A stretch of 64,000 bases of DNA. It comes from Pseudidiomarina marina. Its GTDB lineage: Bacteria > Pseudomonadota > Gammaproteobacteria > Enterobacterales > Alteromonadaceae. The stretch lies in contig NZ_PIPZ01000004.1 of NCBI RefSeq assembly GCF_003987045.1, positions 62,001-126,000 of the forward strand, in the 5' to 3' direction. A program made the translations under genes and the position numbers. Shown in pieces: positions 1-9,026 of the stretch (positions are counted from its first letter, which is position 1; each line of letters starts with the position of its first letter). Below the pieces are notes generated by a model, which was given only the letters and a program-made list of their open reading frames with translations, was not told the DNA's origin and ran no database searches.

Positions 1-17
1 GGTCTTTAATAGATTGA

Positions 18-45
18 AGGGAGCCAAGATATTTGGCTCCCTTTT
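18..45 (+). terminator. Intrinsic terminator of an upstream gene outside the window
   Basis: AGGGAGCCAA and its near-exact complement TTGGCTCCCTT form a 10-bp stem with a short loop, followed by four T residues on the plus strand. It most likely ends a plus-strand gene lying left of the window. The minus strand lacks a T-run after the stem, so it is a poor terminator for the neighbouring minus-strand gene. Confidence 0.75.
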
Positions 46-65
46 CCTGCCGTTTTGTTCATGAT

Positions 66-296
66 TCACGCGCGCTCAAATTTATTCACAAACCAGTAAA
101 GCGCAGCACTCGGTATTCCTGAAACGAGTGTTAAAACGAACCAAAAAAAACCATTCAATAAATAAATATCCTTACCTGCTCTTCGGGTAGCAAGCGCATT
201 TGAATAAACGGCAATGGCTAATACAACATGAACTGTGGCTGTAAGCAGTAGATAAAAAATACCAAGGCCTGAAGTAAAAGAATGTTCTAAAACCAT
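66..296 (-). CDS. Small two-helix membrane protein of unknown function
   Basis: I do not recognise this 76-residue protein. It has two hydrophobic stretches, roughly residues 10-33 and 46-68, joined by a short polar loop with RRAGKD, so it is probably an inner-membrane hairpin protein. The ATG at 296 follows an AAGGAAA ribosome site, which supports the start. It lies 18 bases downstream of the secreted-protein gene on the same strand and is probably cotranscribed with it. Both genes are AT-rich compared with the rest of the window. No function is assigned. Confidence 0.6.
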   Translation of the reverse strand: MVLEHSFTSGLGIFYLLLTATVHVVLAIAVYSNALATRRAGKDIYLLNGFFWFVLTLVSGIPSAALYWFVNKFERA

Positions 297-314
297 CTAC
301 ATTTCCTTTTGCGA

Positions 315-1274
315 TTAATTACAACTGTATGAACAAAGATATTTTCCATCGCCTGAATATCTACATGATGTGAAAAATGTATTATTCGTACACACTGTAC
401 CTGAAAACTCAACGTTAAAATAAGAACCGTAGTTCTGAAATCCATTAAAACTACTGAGACTTCCGAAATTAAAGTTTCCTGAGAACTCGCTCTCTTCCGT
501 CGGTATTTGATTATTTTCGCAATCGAATGCACTACCCTCTACTACCTCAAATGTATTTCCATCTCCCGATATGATTACATCAGCAACCCCCCCATCGGGA
601 AAGTTTATCGTTTGAGGTAACCCAAATAAACTTCCCTCTACAGAGAGAGAAAAGGCACCTGAACCTGTTGTAAATGTAATGTTCGCTTTGCTTAGGAAGT
701 TATTCCAAGTGTTTATGAATGATTGACTCACCGGATACCATTGAAGCATTTTGTCAAATACATTTTTTCTAAATTGGGAGTCTAATATAAATTCGTAAAC
801 TCCTTTATCCGAAGCTTTGCATGATTTCCCGTTGTTTCCCGACGTATAATTCGCTATTTCTCGAAAAACTTTAGATTCCTTCGGTGATGACCCTAGCCCT
901 GAGACACTAACTGACGATATGAGATCGCTCAGCATATTAGGTGATGACTCAAACTCAGCAATTAAATTTCTTCTTGATTCAAAAAACTCCTGAACAGCTA
1001 ACTTCACATCTTCTCCCGTTTCGAGCCCACTTACGCGCTGCCAACCAAGCTCCATGTCAATGTGGACTCGATACAAAAATAGTTTCTCAGTCTTTAAGTC
1101 TATTACATAATGCGAAGATAATTCTCTAAAGGGGTTAATCTTATATGCATTTTCAAGAACTCTAGATTTATGCTCTTCAACTGAACAAGCGTTACACTCT
1201 AGTAAATAAGGTGATGCGAGAGCCTCATTTAGTAAAGTCACTGTAAAGGCAATTAGAATAAATAACTTTCTCAT
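315..1274 (-). CDS. Secreted protein of unknown function
   Basis: This 319-residue protein starts with a clear Sec signal peptide (MRKLFILIAFTVTLLNEALA, cleavage near residue 20). The mature N-terminus carries a CxxC pair (ECNACS), and the C-terminus has four further cysteines in a Gly/Ser/Asn/Phe-rich segment, which suggests a disulfide-stabilised exported protein. No catalytic motif is visible. An AAGGA ribosome site precedes the ATG. AT content and codon use (many AAT, TTT and ATA codons) differ from the housekeeping genes nearby, so recent acquisition is plausible. It probably forms a two-gene unit with the small membrane protein downstream. Confidence 0.65.
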   Translation of the reverse strand: MRKLFILIAFTVTLLNEALASPYLLECNACSVEEHKSRVLENAYKINPFRELSSHYVIDLKTEKLFLYRVHIDMELGWQRVSGLETGEDVKLAVQEFFESRRNLIAEFESSPNMLSDLISSVSVSGLGSSPKESKVFREIANYTSGNNGKSCKASDKGVYEFILDSQFRKNVFDKMLQWYPVSQSFINTWNNFLSKANITFTTGSGAFSLSVEGSLFGLPQTINFPDGGVADVIISGDGNTFEVVEGSAFDCENNQIPTEESEFSGNFNFGSLSSFNGFQNYGSYFNVEFSGTVCTNNTFFTSCRYSGDGKYLCSYSCN

Positions 1275-1323
1275 TGTTCATTCCTTTTCTTATAATATTG
1301 AAAGATCAGACTAAATACTCGTG

Positions 1324-1485
1324 ATGGACATTTCAAATAAATTCACATACCTCATAAATACCTACAATGATCCTTTTAAAACTATAAATTTTCTAACATC
1401 ACATATTAGCCATCTTTCATGTGAAATTAGCGACATTCCTGTAGATACTACTTTTCGCCAAGTTAATTGCGTACTTGGAGCGTAA
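1324..1485 (+). CDS. Possible 53-residue ORF in an otherwise empty AT-rich gap
   Basis: The gap 1275-1562 holds no recognisable gene. One uninterrupted plus-strand frame runs from ATG 1324 to TAA 1485 and would encode a 53-residue hydrophilic peptide beginning MDISNKFTYL. There is no Shine-Dalgarno sequence in front of it and no homology I recognise, so chance is a real possibility. It is listed only because nothing else explains this interval. Confidence 0.15.
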   Translation: MDISNKFTYLINTYNDPFKTINFLTSHISHLSCEISDIPVDTTFRQVNCVLGA

Positions 1486-1562
1486 CCACCAGTCTTAGCT
1501 AATGGTCTTGAGTAAAGCACTGCGCACTGGTTCCATTAATATGCTAAATAAGTGAGAGATTT

Positions 1563-2276
1563 TTATTCAAAGTTTAAATAAAAGTCTCTCGTTATTTGTT
1601 TAAAGCCCGCCGTGTATTGCCCTGCTTCGTCGCGAATTACTAGTTTTTCGAACTTCGTAGATTCCGCTTTTGAAGCGCTAATAAACTCCAATAAGATTAA
1701 ATAAGGTGCTTTTTTCGGGGTGCTCTGAACCTTGTATTGGCGCGCCAATTGCAAGTTCATGGCCGCTAATTCAGAAACAATTGTATCCTGTGCTTGTATT
1801 GGTGCAACCACCGCAATTCGACCATTTGGCGCAAGTAACTGAGCGGCCCGTTGTAACCACACTCGCCAAACATCGCCTGTGCCCTGACGTGCCAATTCAC
1901 GCTCTTTGCTGGCGCTCGCCAGATGGTTGGCGAAGTACGGTGGATTCATGACGATGAGGTCGTACTGATTCTCACGATAAGCCGCGGTTGTGACATCACC
2001 TTGTGTGATCATGATTTTGTCGGGCCACGGCGATGCCAACGCATTCTGTTGTGCTTGAATGGCAGCGCGTGCATCGAGTTCAATCGCCTCAATTTTTGCT
2101 GATGCCGTGCTTCGTTGCGCCAACATTAATGCAAGAATGCCACAGCCGGTGCCCATATCGAGTATGCGTTGCGCCATATCGACCTCAACCCAAGCTCCGA
2201 ACAGCAGGCTATCGGTGCTAACTTTCATCGCACATTGGTCATCTTTCAGGTAAAATTGCCGGCATTGAAAGCCCAT
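1563..2276 (-). CDS. trmN6: tRNA1(Val) (adenine(37)-N6)-methyltransferase
   Basis: This is a 237-residue class I SAM-dependent methyltransferase of the TrmN6/YfiC family, which methylates A37 of tRNA-Val1. Residues 40-50 carry the SAM-binding loop (DMGTGCGILAL), and the NPPY motif near residue 111 is the signature of amino-methyltransferases acting on adenine N6. The N-terminal segment MGFQCRQFYLKDD is typical of YfiC. It is divergent from srmB, with only 55 bases between starts, an arrangement I recall from related genera. Family assignment is firm; substrate specificity rests on the family. Confidence 0.88.
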   Translation of the reverse strand: MGFQCRQFYLKDDQCAMKVSTDSLLFGAWVEVDMAQRILDMGTGCGILALMLAQRSTASAKIEAIELDARAAIQAQQNALASPWPDKIMITQGDVTTAAYRENQYDLIVMNPPYFANHLASASKERELARQGTGDVWRVWLQRAAQLLAPNGRIAVVAPIQAQDTIVSELAAMNLQLARQYKVQSTPKKAPYLILLEFISASKAESTKFEKLVIRDEAGQYTAGFKQITRDFYLNFE

Positions 2277-2331
2277 AGGCTTCTCCGTAAGAAATTTGCG
2301 TACTACTTATCCGTAACGACAGGAACTAAGC

Positions 2332-3549
2332 ATGACACCCGATTGGGAACAATTAGAACTGGATGACGAGCTCATCGATGTTCTCAAGGCTGCTGACATT
2401 AACAAGCCAGCGAAAGTACAGCAAGCAGTTATTCCGGCAGCTCTGGATGGTCAAGACTTATTAGTCAATTCACCAACAGGTACTGGTAAAACGCTCGCAT
2501 TTTTATTGCCGGCTATCCAACACCTCTTGGATTTCCCTCGTCGCCAACCTGGTTCAGCACGCATTCTTATTTTGGCACCAACACGCGAACTGGCACAGCA
2601 AATTGCTGAACAGGCCGACGCTTTTGGTGAAACAACAGAACTCAAAACGGTACTCATTACCGGCGGCGTAAATTACGGTTCGCAGCATCAGCAACTCCAA
2701 GCGAGTCACGATATCTTAGTCGCAACGCCAGGACGTTTGCTTGATTTGATTGGCGCTGACCAATACGAGCTTGAAAACGTTGAATGGCTGGTTATTGATG
2801 AAGCTGATCGTATGCTCGACATGGGCTTTAGTAGTGCCGTGAAACAGCTGGTTAATGAAGCGCGTCACCTGAAGCAAACATTACTGTTTTCCGCCACACT
2901 TGAGAGTGCTGGGGTGAAGCGGTTCTCTGCCGAAATTCAAAAAGAACCACAGCACATTACTGTGGAGCCGCCGAAGCGCGAGCGCGGTAAAATCTTACAG
3001 CGTTGGTATCAAGCCGATACTGCTGAGCACAAGTTGAAGCTGCTTGACCGTGTGTTAGCCGAAAATACTGGACGCCGAATTGTCTTCGTTCGTACCCGTG
3101 AGCGCGTTGAAGAACTATCAGGCAAGTTACAGTCGGCAGGTATTAAAACCCTCACGCTGCGGGGCGATATGCCGCAATCAGACCGTCAGCGCATTATTGC
3201 GCGCATGGAGAAGTTTGAAGACAGCACCCTGATCGCAACGGATGTGGCTGCTCGCGGTATTGATGTTGAAGATGTTGAGTTAGTGGTGAACTTCGATTTG
3301 CCGAAGACGGCCGATGTTTATTTGCACCGAATTGGTCGTACTGGTCGCGCTGGCAAATCTGGTTTAGCTATTGCTTTGGTTGAAGCGCACGACGCTGAAT
3401 TACTTGGTCGTATTGAACGCTATCAGAAAGTCAAACTTGAACGTCGCGTATTCGACGATTTAAGACCGCAATATAAATTCCCAACGCCGGGAAAAGCCAA
3501 GAAGAAAAAGGCCAAGAAAAAAGAAGCGAATAAAAAGAAAGCGAAGTAA
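2332..3549 (+). CDS. srmB: DEAD-box ATP-dependent RNA helicase, SrmB type
   Basis: This 405-residue helicase has the DEAD-box motifs in order: Q motif region near residues 20-30, PTGTGKT Walker A, PTRELA, TPGR, DEAD (VIDEADRMLD), SAT, then the second RecA domain with ARGID and HRIGRTGR. The short core with a lysine-rich tail (KKKKAKKKEANKKKAK) and the divergent trmN6 neighbour fit SrmB, which helps early 50S ribosome assembly. The last codons also form one arm of the terminator shared with the convergent VanZ-like gene. Confidence 0.88.
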   Translation: MTPDWEQLELDDELIDVLKAADINKPAKVQQAVIPAALDGQDLLVNSPTGTGKTLAFLLPAIQHLLDFPRRQPGSARILILAPTRELAQQIAEQADAFGETTELKTVLITGGVNYGSQHQQLQASHDILVATPGRLLDLIGADQYELENVEWLVIDEADRMLDMGFSSAVKQLVNEARHLKQTLLFSATLESAGVKRFSAEIQKEPQHITVEPPKRERGKILQRWYQADTAEHKLKLLDRVLAENTGRRIVFVRTRERVEELSGKLQSAGIKTLTLRGDMPQSDRQRIIARMEKFEDSTLIATDVAARGIDVEDVELVVNFDLPKTADVYLHRIGRTGRAGKSGLAIALVEAHDAELLGRIERYQKVKLERRVFDDLRPQYKFPTPGKAKKKKAKKKEANKKKAK

Positions 3550-3565
3550 TTTACTTCGCTTTTTT
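3538..3565. terminator. Palindromic terminator spanning two stop codons
   Basis: AAAGCGAAGTAA is followed at once by TTACTTCGC and a T-run, so a hairpin covers the last codons and stops of both srmB and the VanZ-like gene. T-runs lie on both sides (TTTTTT on plus, TTTCTTTTT on minus), so it probably works in both directions. Because both genes read the same palindrome, both proteins end in KKKAK. Confidence 0.75.
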
Positions 3566-3919
3566 CTTTTGACGAGATTGGTTGCGGCGAAACCGCCAGT
3601 AAGCCCATGCATAATACGTTGAAGCACCTGCAGCATCAGCTACGAGATCGCCAACGCTCGCGCTTCGATACGGTAACATTCCTTGAACCCACTCAATGGC
3701 GACACCGTATAAGGTAAGGACAATCAACGCCGCCCAAATTGGTATCGGGAAAGCACGATGAAACGTCAACGCCAACACAAAAAACGCCACAAAATGTACC
3801 ACCTTGTCAGCATTCTCAAAGCGCGGTACTTGGTTGCTTGATACTTGCATTAAAAATGCTGCAGACAACCCAATCAGTACGATTAAAAATATAAGCCGCG
3901 CGATGTTTCTTGACGTCAT
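3551..3919 (-). CDS. VanZ-like membrane protein
   Basis: This 122-residue protein has three or four membrane segments and the VanZ-family pattern: FENADKVVHFVAFFVLAL with the conserved K-x-x-H-F, later IEWVQGMLPYRSASVGDLVADAAG, which matches the family E-x-x-Q and D-x-x-x-N/D-x-x-G elements. VanZ family members are small integral membrane proteins; the founding member gives low-level teicoplanin resistance, but most chromosomal copies have no known role. It lies downstream of thiI on the same strand. Its last residues are encoded within the shared terminator palindrome. Confidence 0.75.
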   Translation of the reverse strand: MTSRNIARLIFLIVLIGLSAAFLMQVSSNQVPRFENADKVVHFVAFFVLALTFHRAFPIPIWAALIVLTLYGVAIEWVQGMLPYRSASVGDLVADAAGASTYYAWAYWRFRRNQSRQKKKAK

Positions 3920-3966
3920 TTACTATCCTTACTGCTATCGTCTAAATGATTTGGTTTACGTTTTAC

Positions 3967-5457
3967 TTACTTCTTCACCGGCGGCTGATAAACCGCCACG
4001 TTCTGATATCCTTGCTCTTGTAGATAAAGCGCCTGCAATTTACTCATAACGCCTTTCTCGCAATACAGTAAATAGGTTTTACTATTATCCAAGTCGGCAA
4101 AGGCCGTTGCCAGTTTAAAAAACGGAATATGCCGCACCACAATATCGTCTTTCGGTGCCACAAAAGGCTTATTATCCACTTCATCCTGGCTGCGAATATC
4201 GATGATTTCATGAGTCTCGCTTGTGACGCTCTGCACCGCGTCCACTTTTTGCACGCGCTGCTCAGTGGTCTCGCCAATTTGACTCACATCTTCAACGCGC
4301 GATTGGCGCACCACGTGCTTAATTAACTCGATATCGAGTTGGCTCTCCGCTTCAGCTAAGGCATCACGCTGTGCTTTTACGGTCGGCTTATTCGAAATGA
4401 CACCACAATATTCTGGCATACTTCGCGCAAAGTCGGCGGTGCCAATTTGTTGCGCAATGTTAATGATTTCTTGCTTATCCATGGTGATTAATGGGCGCAG
4501 TACCAGTTTGTCAGTGGCCTCATCAATCACACTTAAGTTGCTTAAGGTTTGGCTCGAAACCTGACCTAACGCCTCGCCCGTCACAATGGCTGCCGTGTGT
4601 AAATTATTAGCGACAATCTCTGCTGCTCGCAGCATTTGACGCTTCAACACCACGCCCATTAAGCCGTTATCAACTTTGGTCAGTATTTCTTCAACCACCG
4701 GCGCAAAATCAATGCTAATAAACTTCAACGGATGCGAACTGGCGTACTGTTGCCATAAATAATAGGCCGTTTGCCGAACACCCGTTTCGTGTTGCGCACC
4801 ACCTAAGTTAAAAAAGCAAAAGTGCACGCGAGCGCCACGGCGAATTAATTGAAAACTGGCCACACTTGAGTCAAAACCGCCAGAGAGTAAGCTCAGCACA
4901 GTTTCTTGTGTTGGCAACGGGAAGCCGCCTAAACCTTGCTCTTTGTGACCAAATACTCGAACCACATCATGGTCAATTTCAACGCGAACTTCCACGTCGG
5001 GCTTCTTCAAGCTCACCTTACTGCCAGCGCAGTGTTTCAATATGGCGCCACCTAAATAACGCTCTAAATCGAGTGAGCGAAACGGGTGCTCGCCTTTGCG
5101 TTTCACTCGAACCGCAAAGCTCTTGCCTGGAATAATATCCTGCCAACACGCCAACACTTCATCCATGATTGGGGTGAAGTCGGTCGGGTCGCCTTCCGGC
5201 AGCGGTAACTCGTGCGAACGGCTGAACCAAGAAATACCGGGTATTTTTTGTAAAATCTCACTGACCTGATTCGCATCTTGATGTGCGTCATCGGCCACAA
5301 CGACTTCAATTCTATCCCAACACCAGATCACCTTGGCGTTTACATCGTTACGTCGCAAGATACTTTTCAGATTATTTACCAGTACCTTGCCATAGCGCTT
5401 CCGAACGCCTTTACTTTTAATGGTGATTTCTGCGTGCAATCGAACTATAAATTTCAT
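3967..5457 (-). CDS. thiI: tRNA 4-thiouridine synthase with rhodanese domain
   Basis: This 496-residue protein is ThiI, which makes 4-thiouridine at tRNA position 8 and in some bacteria supplies sulfur for the thiamine thiazole. It has an N-terminal ferredoxin-like and THUMP region (MKFIVRLHAEITIKS), the PP-loop SGGFDSS, the PEYCGVIS cysteine and a C-terminal rhodanese-like domain whose YCEKG cysteine carries the persulfide. I chose the ATG at 5457 because it gives the conserved family N-terminus; a longer upstream frame adds unconserved residues. It is divergent from xseB. Confidence 0.93.
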   Translation of the reverse strand: MKFIVRLHAEITIKSKGVRKRYGKVLVNNLKSILRRNDVNAKVIWCWDRIEVVVADDAHQDANQVSEILQKIPGISWFSRSHELPLPEGDPTDFTPIMDEVLACWQDIIPGKSFAVRVKRKGEHPFRSLDLERYLGGAILKHCAGSKVSLKKPDVEVRVEIDHDVVRVFGHKEQGLGGFPLPTQETVLSLLSGGFDSSVASFQLIRRGARVHFCFFNLGGAQHETGVRQTAYYLWQQYASSHPLKFISIDFAPVVEEILTKVDNGLMGVVLKRQMLRAAEIVANNLHTAAIVTGEALGQVSSQTLSNLSVIDEATDKLVLRPLITMDKQEIINIAQQIGTADFARSMPEYCGVISNKPTVKAQRDALAEAESQLDIELIKHVVRQSRVEDVSQIGETTEQRVQKVDAVQSVTSETHEIIDIRSQDEVDNKPFVAPKDDIVVRHIPFFKLATAFADLDNSKTYLLYCEKGVMSKLQALYLQEQGYQNVAVYQPPVKK

Positions 5458-5502
5458 GAGATTATTTGATGCCGTTACTGTTACTGAGTGTAAAAAGGCG
5501 GC

Positions 5503-5508
5503 ATTATA
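5503..5508 (-). promoter_or_regulatory. Sigma-70 -10 element for thiI
   Basis: The minus strand has a perfect TATAAT 46 bases upstream of the thiI start. The region 17 bases further up is a poor -35 match, so the -10 call is supported and the complete promoter is not. Confidence 0.45.
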
Positions 5509-5514
5509 CCTGAT

Positions 5515-5543
5515 TTGACCACACTGCGGAATCAAGGTAACTT
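5515..5543 (+). promoter_or_regulatory. Possible sigma-70 promoter for xseB-ispA-dxs
   Basis: TTGACC (5515-5520) matches the -35 consensus at five of six positions and is followed after 17 bases by TAACTT, a weak -10. It lies 41 bases upstream of the xseB start and back to back with the thiI -10 element. Confidence 0.4.
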
Positions 5544-5583
5544 GTGCGCCATTATTCCACGTAGCTACTGGATACCAAGCCTT

Positions 5584-5820
5584 ATGAGTGATTTGTCATT
5601 TGAACAAGCCATGCAACAACTTGAAAAAATTGTTGTGCAGTTAGAACAGGGTGAGTTGCCACTTGAACAAGCGCTTGAGCAATTCGAGCAAGCCGTGAAG
5701 CTATCTCGTCTTAGCCAACAAAAATTGCAGCAAGCCGAGCAAAAAGTTAGTCAATTGCTGCAACAGCAAGGGCAAGAAACACTCGCGCCATTTCAATCCA
5801 ACGCTGAGGATGACGCGTGA
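5584..5820 (+). CDS. xseB: Exodeoxyribonuclease VII small subunit
   Basis: This 78-residue protein is XseB. The family core is clear: MSDLSFEQAMQQLEKIVVQL, then the EQGELPLEQALEQFEQ and LxxxAEQKV elements that form a helical hairpin binding the large subunit XseA. I set the start at ATG 5584 because the family begins there; upstream in-frame codons are unconserved. Its stop overlaps the ispA start by three bases, the usual first gene of the xseB-ispA-dxs operon. The large subunit gene is not in the window. Confidence 0.92.
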   Translation: MSDLSFEQAMQQLEKIVVQLEQGELPLEQALEQFEQAVKLSRLSQQKLQQAEQKVSQLLQQQGQETLAPFQSNAEDDA

Positions 5821-6704
5821 ACCTAGCGCAACAACTCAACGATACGAAAGAACATATTAATCAGTACCTATCACGCCTGCTGCAAGAACGCGTTGCGATA
5901 GCCCCACGCTTGAACGAAGCGATGCACTACGCACTGGTGTTAGGTGGCAAACGTGTGCGACCGTTTCTAACCTTGCATGTTGGTGCGTTATGCGGCGCGG
6001 ATCAGCATAGCTTAGAGCGCGCAGCTGCAGCGGTAGAATGTATTCATGCTTATTCGTTGGTTCATGACGATTTACCAGCCATGGATAATGATAGCCTGCG
6101 ACGCGGGCATCCAACCTGTCATATTGCGTTTGACGACGCCACCGCGATTTTAGCCGGTGATGCGCTGCAAACGTTAGCTTTCGAACTATTGAGCAGTCCG
6201 GATAAGAAGCTCAACCCAAATCGCCAACTGGAAATGATTCATGTATTGGCCGACGGCAGCGGTGATCGCGGTATGTGCGGCGGTCAGGCGCTTGATTTAG
6301 CTGCAACCGGTAACGCCGTGCCAGAATCTGAGCTGGCTCAAGTACATATACATAAAACCGGTGCACTTATTCGTGCCGCGGTACAATTGGGCGTTTTAGC
6401 AGGGCATGATGACGCCCAGTCTTATCGCGCGCATTTTGACGCCTTTGCACATTATTTAGGGCTTGCTTTTCAAGTACGCGATGACATTCTGGACGTCATC
6501 GGTAATACTGAATCTCTCGGCAAAACCCAAGGCAGCGATATCCAAGCCAACAAAACAACCTATGTTAGTATACTGGGCTTAGAAGGCGCGCAGCAGCGCT
6601 TGCACGATTTACACCACAAAGCGCTTCATGCGCTGGGCAAAATTCCTTACAATACCCAATTATTGGAAGCATTCGCAGATCATCTGCTGAACCGGGATCA
6701 TTAA
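5817..6704 (+). CDS. ispA: (2E,6E)-farnesyl diphosphate synthase
   Basis: This 295-residue protein condenses IPP with DMAPP and GPP to farnesyl diphosphate, the precursor of ubiquinone side chains and undecaprenyl phosphate. Both aspartate-rich motifs are present: DDLPAMDND near residue 84 and DDILD near residue 222, along with the GGKRVRP substrate loop. The GTG start at 5817 overlaps the xseB stop, which indicates translational coupling. The dxs start follows three bases after its stop. Confidence 0.93.
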   Translation: MNLAQQLNDTKEHINQYLSRLLQERVAIAPRLNEAMHYALVLGGKRVRPFLTLHVGALCGADQHSLERAAAAVECIHAYSLVHDDLPAMDNDSLRRGHPTCHIAFDDATAILAGDALQTLAFELLSSPDKKLNPNRQLEMIHVLADGSGDRGMCGGQALDLAATGNAVPESELAQVHIHKTGALIRAAVQLGVLAGHDDAQSYRAHFDAFAHYLGLAFQVRDDILDVIGNTESLGKTQGSDIQANKTTYVSILGLEGAQQRLHDLHHKALHALGKIPYNTQLLEAFADHLLNRDH

Positions 6705-6707
6705 TAC

Positions 6708-8588
6708 ATGTCGTTATCTAGTAGTCACTCAGCCGCTTCAACACCGTTGTTGGACAGCATCAATACACCTGCAGACTTACGTTTATTGAACGAACGTCAG
6801 TTACCGCAGTTATGTGCAGAAGTGCGCGAGTTTCTATTAAACTCGGTGAGCCAAAGTAGTGGTCACCTTGCTTCAGGCCTAGGCACCGTCGAACTGACCG
6901 TTGCGCTTCACTATGTGTATTCGACACCACATGATCAGCTAGTCTGGGACGTTGGCCACCAAGCCTACCCTCATAAAATATTAACCGGTCGCAAAGATCG
7001 TTTGCATACCATTCGACAAAAAGACGGGTTACACCCATTCCCTTGGCGTCCTGAAAGTGAATACGATACGCTGAGCGTTGGTCACTCGAGCACATCCATC
7101 AGCGCGGCTTTGGGCATGGCTATTGCCGCGCAGCGCAATAACACCCAGCAAAAAGTGGTCTCGATTATTGGCGATGGCGCGATAACCGCAGGTATGGCGT
7201 TTGAAGCGCTGAACCACGCCGGTGATATCAAACCCGATATGTTGGTGATTCTGAACGACAACGACATGTCGATTTCTGAGAACGTTGGCGCCCTGAATAA
7301 TCATTTGGCACGCGTACTTTCCGGAAAAGTGTATACCTCGATTCGCGAAGGTGGCAAAAAGCTACTGCAAGGCATGCCTGGTATTTCGCATCTGGCTAGC
7401 CGTGCCGAAGAGCACATGAAAGGCATGGTTGCACCAGGTACCATTTTTGAAGAGCTTGGCTTTAATTACATTGGCCCAATTGATGGGCATGATGTGAACT
7501 TGTTGGTTGATACATTGCGCAATATGCGCAGTTTGAAAGGCCCGCAATTTTTGCATATCGTCACGCGCAAAGGGAAAGGCTACGCACCGGCTGAAAACGA
7601 CCCTATCGGTTACCACGGGGTACCGAAATTTGACCCTTCGCAAACCTCTTTGCCAAGCAAGAAAGCGGCAACGCCATCGTATTCTAAGGTGTTTGGCGAT
7701 TGGCTCTGCGAGATGGCCGCTATCGATGAAAAACTCATGGCCGTGACGCCAGCAATGCGCGAAGGCTCCGGCATGGTTGAGTTTTCACAGAAGTTTCCGC
7801 ATCAATATTTTGATGTCGCTATTGCCGAGCAGCACGCAGTCACCTTCGGCGCTGGCTTAGCCATTGGCGGCTACAACCCTGTTGTGGCTATCTATTCGAC
7901 GTTCTTGCAGCGTGGCTATGACCAGTTGATACATGATGTGGCACTGCAGAATTTACCCGTATTGTTTGCTATTGACCGTGCCGGAATTGTGGGGGCTGAT
8001 GGCCCAACCCATCAAGGTGCATTTGATATCAGCTATATGCGTTGTGTGCCGAACTTAGTCATTATGACACCAAGCGACGAAAATGAATGTCGTAACATGC
8101 TATTTACCGGTCATCTGCATCAAGGCCCAGCAGCGGTTCGTTATCCGCGTGGCAATGGTACTGGTATTGCCATGGATGAGCAGATGCAGAAACTCGAAAT
8201 TGGTAAAGGACGAATGGTTCGCGAAGGCAAGAAAGTTGCGATATTAAACTTCGGGACACTCTTAAGTGAGGTGATGAGCTGTGCCGAAGGCATCGACGCT
8301 AGTGTTGCTGATATGCGCTTCGTAAAACCTCTTGATACCGCATTGATCGATGCTTTAGCGGCAGACCATGACTTACTAGTTAGTGTTGAAGAAAACGTCA
8401 TCGCAGGTGGTGCTGGTAGCGCGGTCAGTGAATATTTAGCGCAACACGGTAAAACGGCGCAAATGCTTCATATCGGCTTACCTGATGAATTTATTAAGCA
8501 CGGTAGTCAGGAAGAGATTCGTGCCGAACTCATGCTTGATGCAGCAGGCTTAGAGGCTCAAATCAAGCAGCGCATGGACACCATGTAA
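6708..8588 (+). CDS. dxs: 1-deoxy-D-xylulose-5-phosphate synthase
   Basis: This 626-residue thiamine-diphosphate enzyme joins pyruvate and glyceraldehyde-3-phosphate in the first step of the MEP isoprenoid pathway. It shows the family pattern: [17 protein letters not shown], the [15 protein letters not shown] segment, the TPP/Mg motif [15 protein letters not shown], and the transketolase-like second half with [11 protein letters not shown] and [15 protein letters not shown]. It is the last gene of xseB-ispA-dxs. Its final 39 bases overlap the convergent pgpA gene, and an 8-bp hairpin (8598-8616) follows the stop inside pgpA. Confidence 0.95.
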   Translation: MSLSSSHSAASTPLLDSINTPADLRLLNERQLPQLCAEVREFLLNSVSQSSGHLASGLGTVELTVALHYVYSTPHDQLVWDVGHQAYPHKILTGRKDRLHTIRQKDGLHPFPWRPESEYDTLSVGHSSTSISAALGMAIAAQRNNTQQKVVSIIGDGAITAGMAFEALNHAGDIKPDMLVILNDNDMSISENVGALNNHLARVLSGKVYTSIREGGKKLLQGMPGISHLASRAEEHMKGMVAPGTIFEELGFNYIGPIDGHDVNLLVDTLRNMRSLKGPQFLHIVTRKGKGYAPAENDPIGYHGVPKFDPSQTSLPSKKAATPSYSKVFGDWLCEMAAIDEKLMAVTPAMREGSGMVEFSQKFPHQYFDVAIAEQHAVTFGAGLAIGGYNPVVAIYSTFLQRGYDQLIHDVALQNLPVLFAIDRAGIVGADGPTHQGAFDISYMRCVPNLVIMTPSDENECRNMLFTGHLHQGPAAVRYPRGNGTGIAMDEQMQKLEIGKGRMVREGKKVAILNFGTLLSEVMSCAEGIDASVADMRFVKPLDTALIDALAADHDLLVSVEENVIAGGAGSAVSEYLAQHGKTAQMLHIGLPDEFIKHGSQEEIRAELMLDAAGLEAQIKQRMDTM

Positions 8589-9023
8589 CACAATGGCGCT
8601 GGCCGCTCCGGCCAGCAAGTCATCCACCATAATTCCTGCCCCGCCTTTTAAGTTACGATCACACCAACCGATTGGTCCTGGCTTCACGATGTCAAAAAAG
8701 CGAAAGAGCACAAACGCGGCTAGCACATTGTACCAAGTGAATGGCAAAGCAATCATCGCGATCATATAGCCAGCTATTTCATCCCAAACAATGGCCGGAT
8801 GGTCATGAACGCCCAATGTTCTTGCGGTATAACCACAAATCCATAAACCGGCAACCGCTGCGATAATCGTGATCAGGGTGTATGTTAGCAATCCAGTAAA
8901 CTGCATCGCGAACACGAATGGAATAGCCGCTAGTGTACCAAATGTACCGGGAGCTTTTGCTGCGAGCCCACTACCAAAACCAAAAGCCAAGCAATGAATG
9001 GGATGCAACAATAAACGTTTCAT
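8550..9023 (-). CDS. pgpA: Phosphatidylglycerophosphatase A
   Basis: This 157-residue inner-membrane protein dephosphorylates phosphatidylglycerol phosphate to phosphatidylglycerol. The family signature [19 protein letters not shown] lies near residues 16-34, followed by [14 protein letters not shown] and [12 protein letters not shown]. It closes the ribH-nusB-thiL-pgpA run and starts three bases after the thiL stop. Its 3' end overlaps dxs on the other strand by 39 bases. Confidence 0.92.
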   Translation of the reverse strand: MKRLLLHPIHCLAFGFGSGLAAKAPGTFGTLAAIPFVFAMQFTGLLTYTLITIIAAVAGLWICGYTARTLGVHDHPAIVWDEIAGYMIAMIALPFTWYNVLAAFVLFRFFDIVKPGPIGWCDRNLKGGAGIMVDDLLAGAASAIVLHGVHALLDLSL

Positions 9024-9026
9024 GGA

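Noticed and set aside
287-532. Minus-strand open frame overlapping the secreted protein gene
   Set aside because: It is out of frame within the 3' part of a longer gene with a signal peptide and ribosome site, and its sequence looks random.
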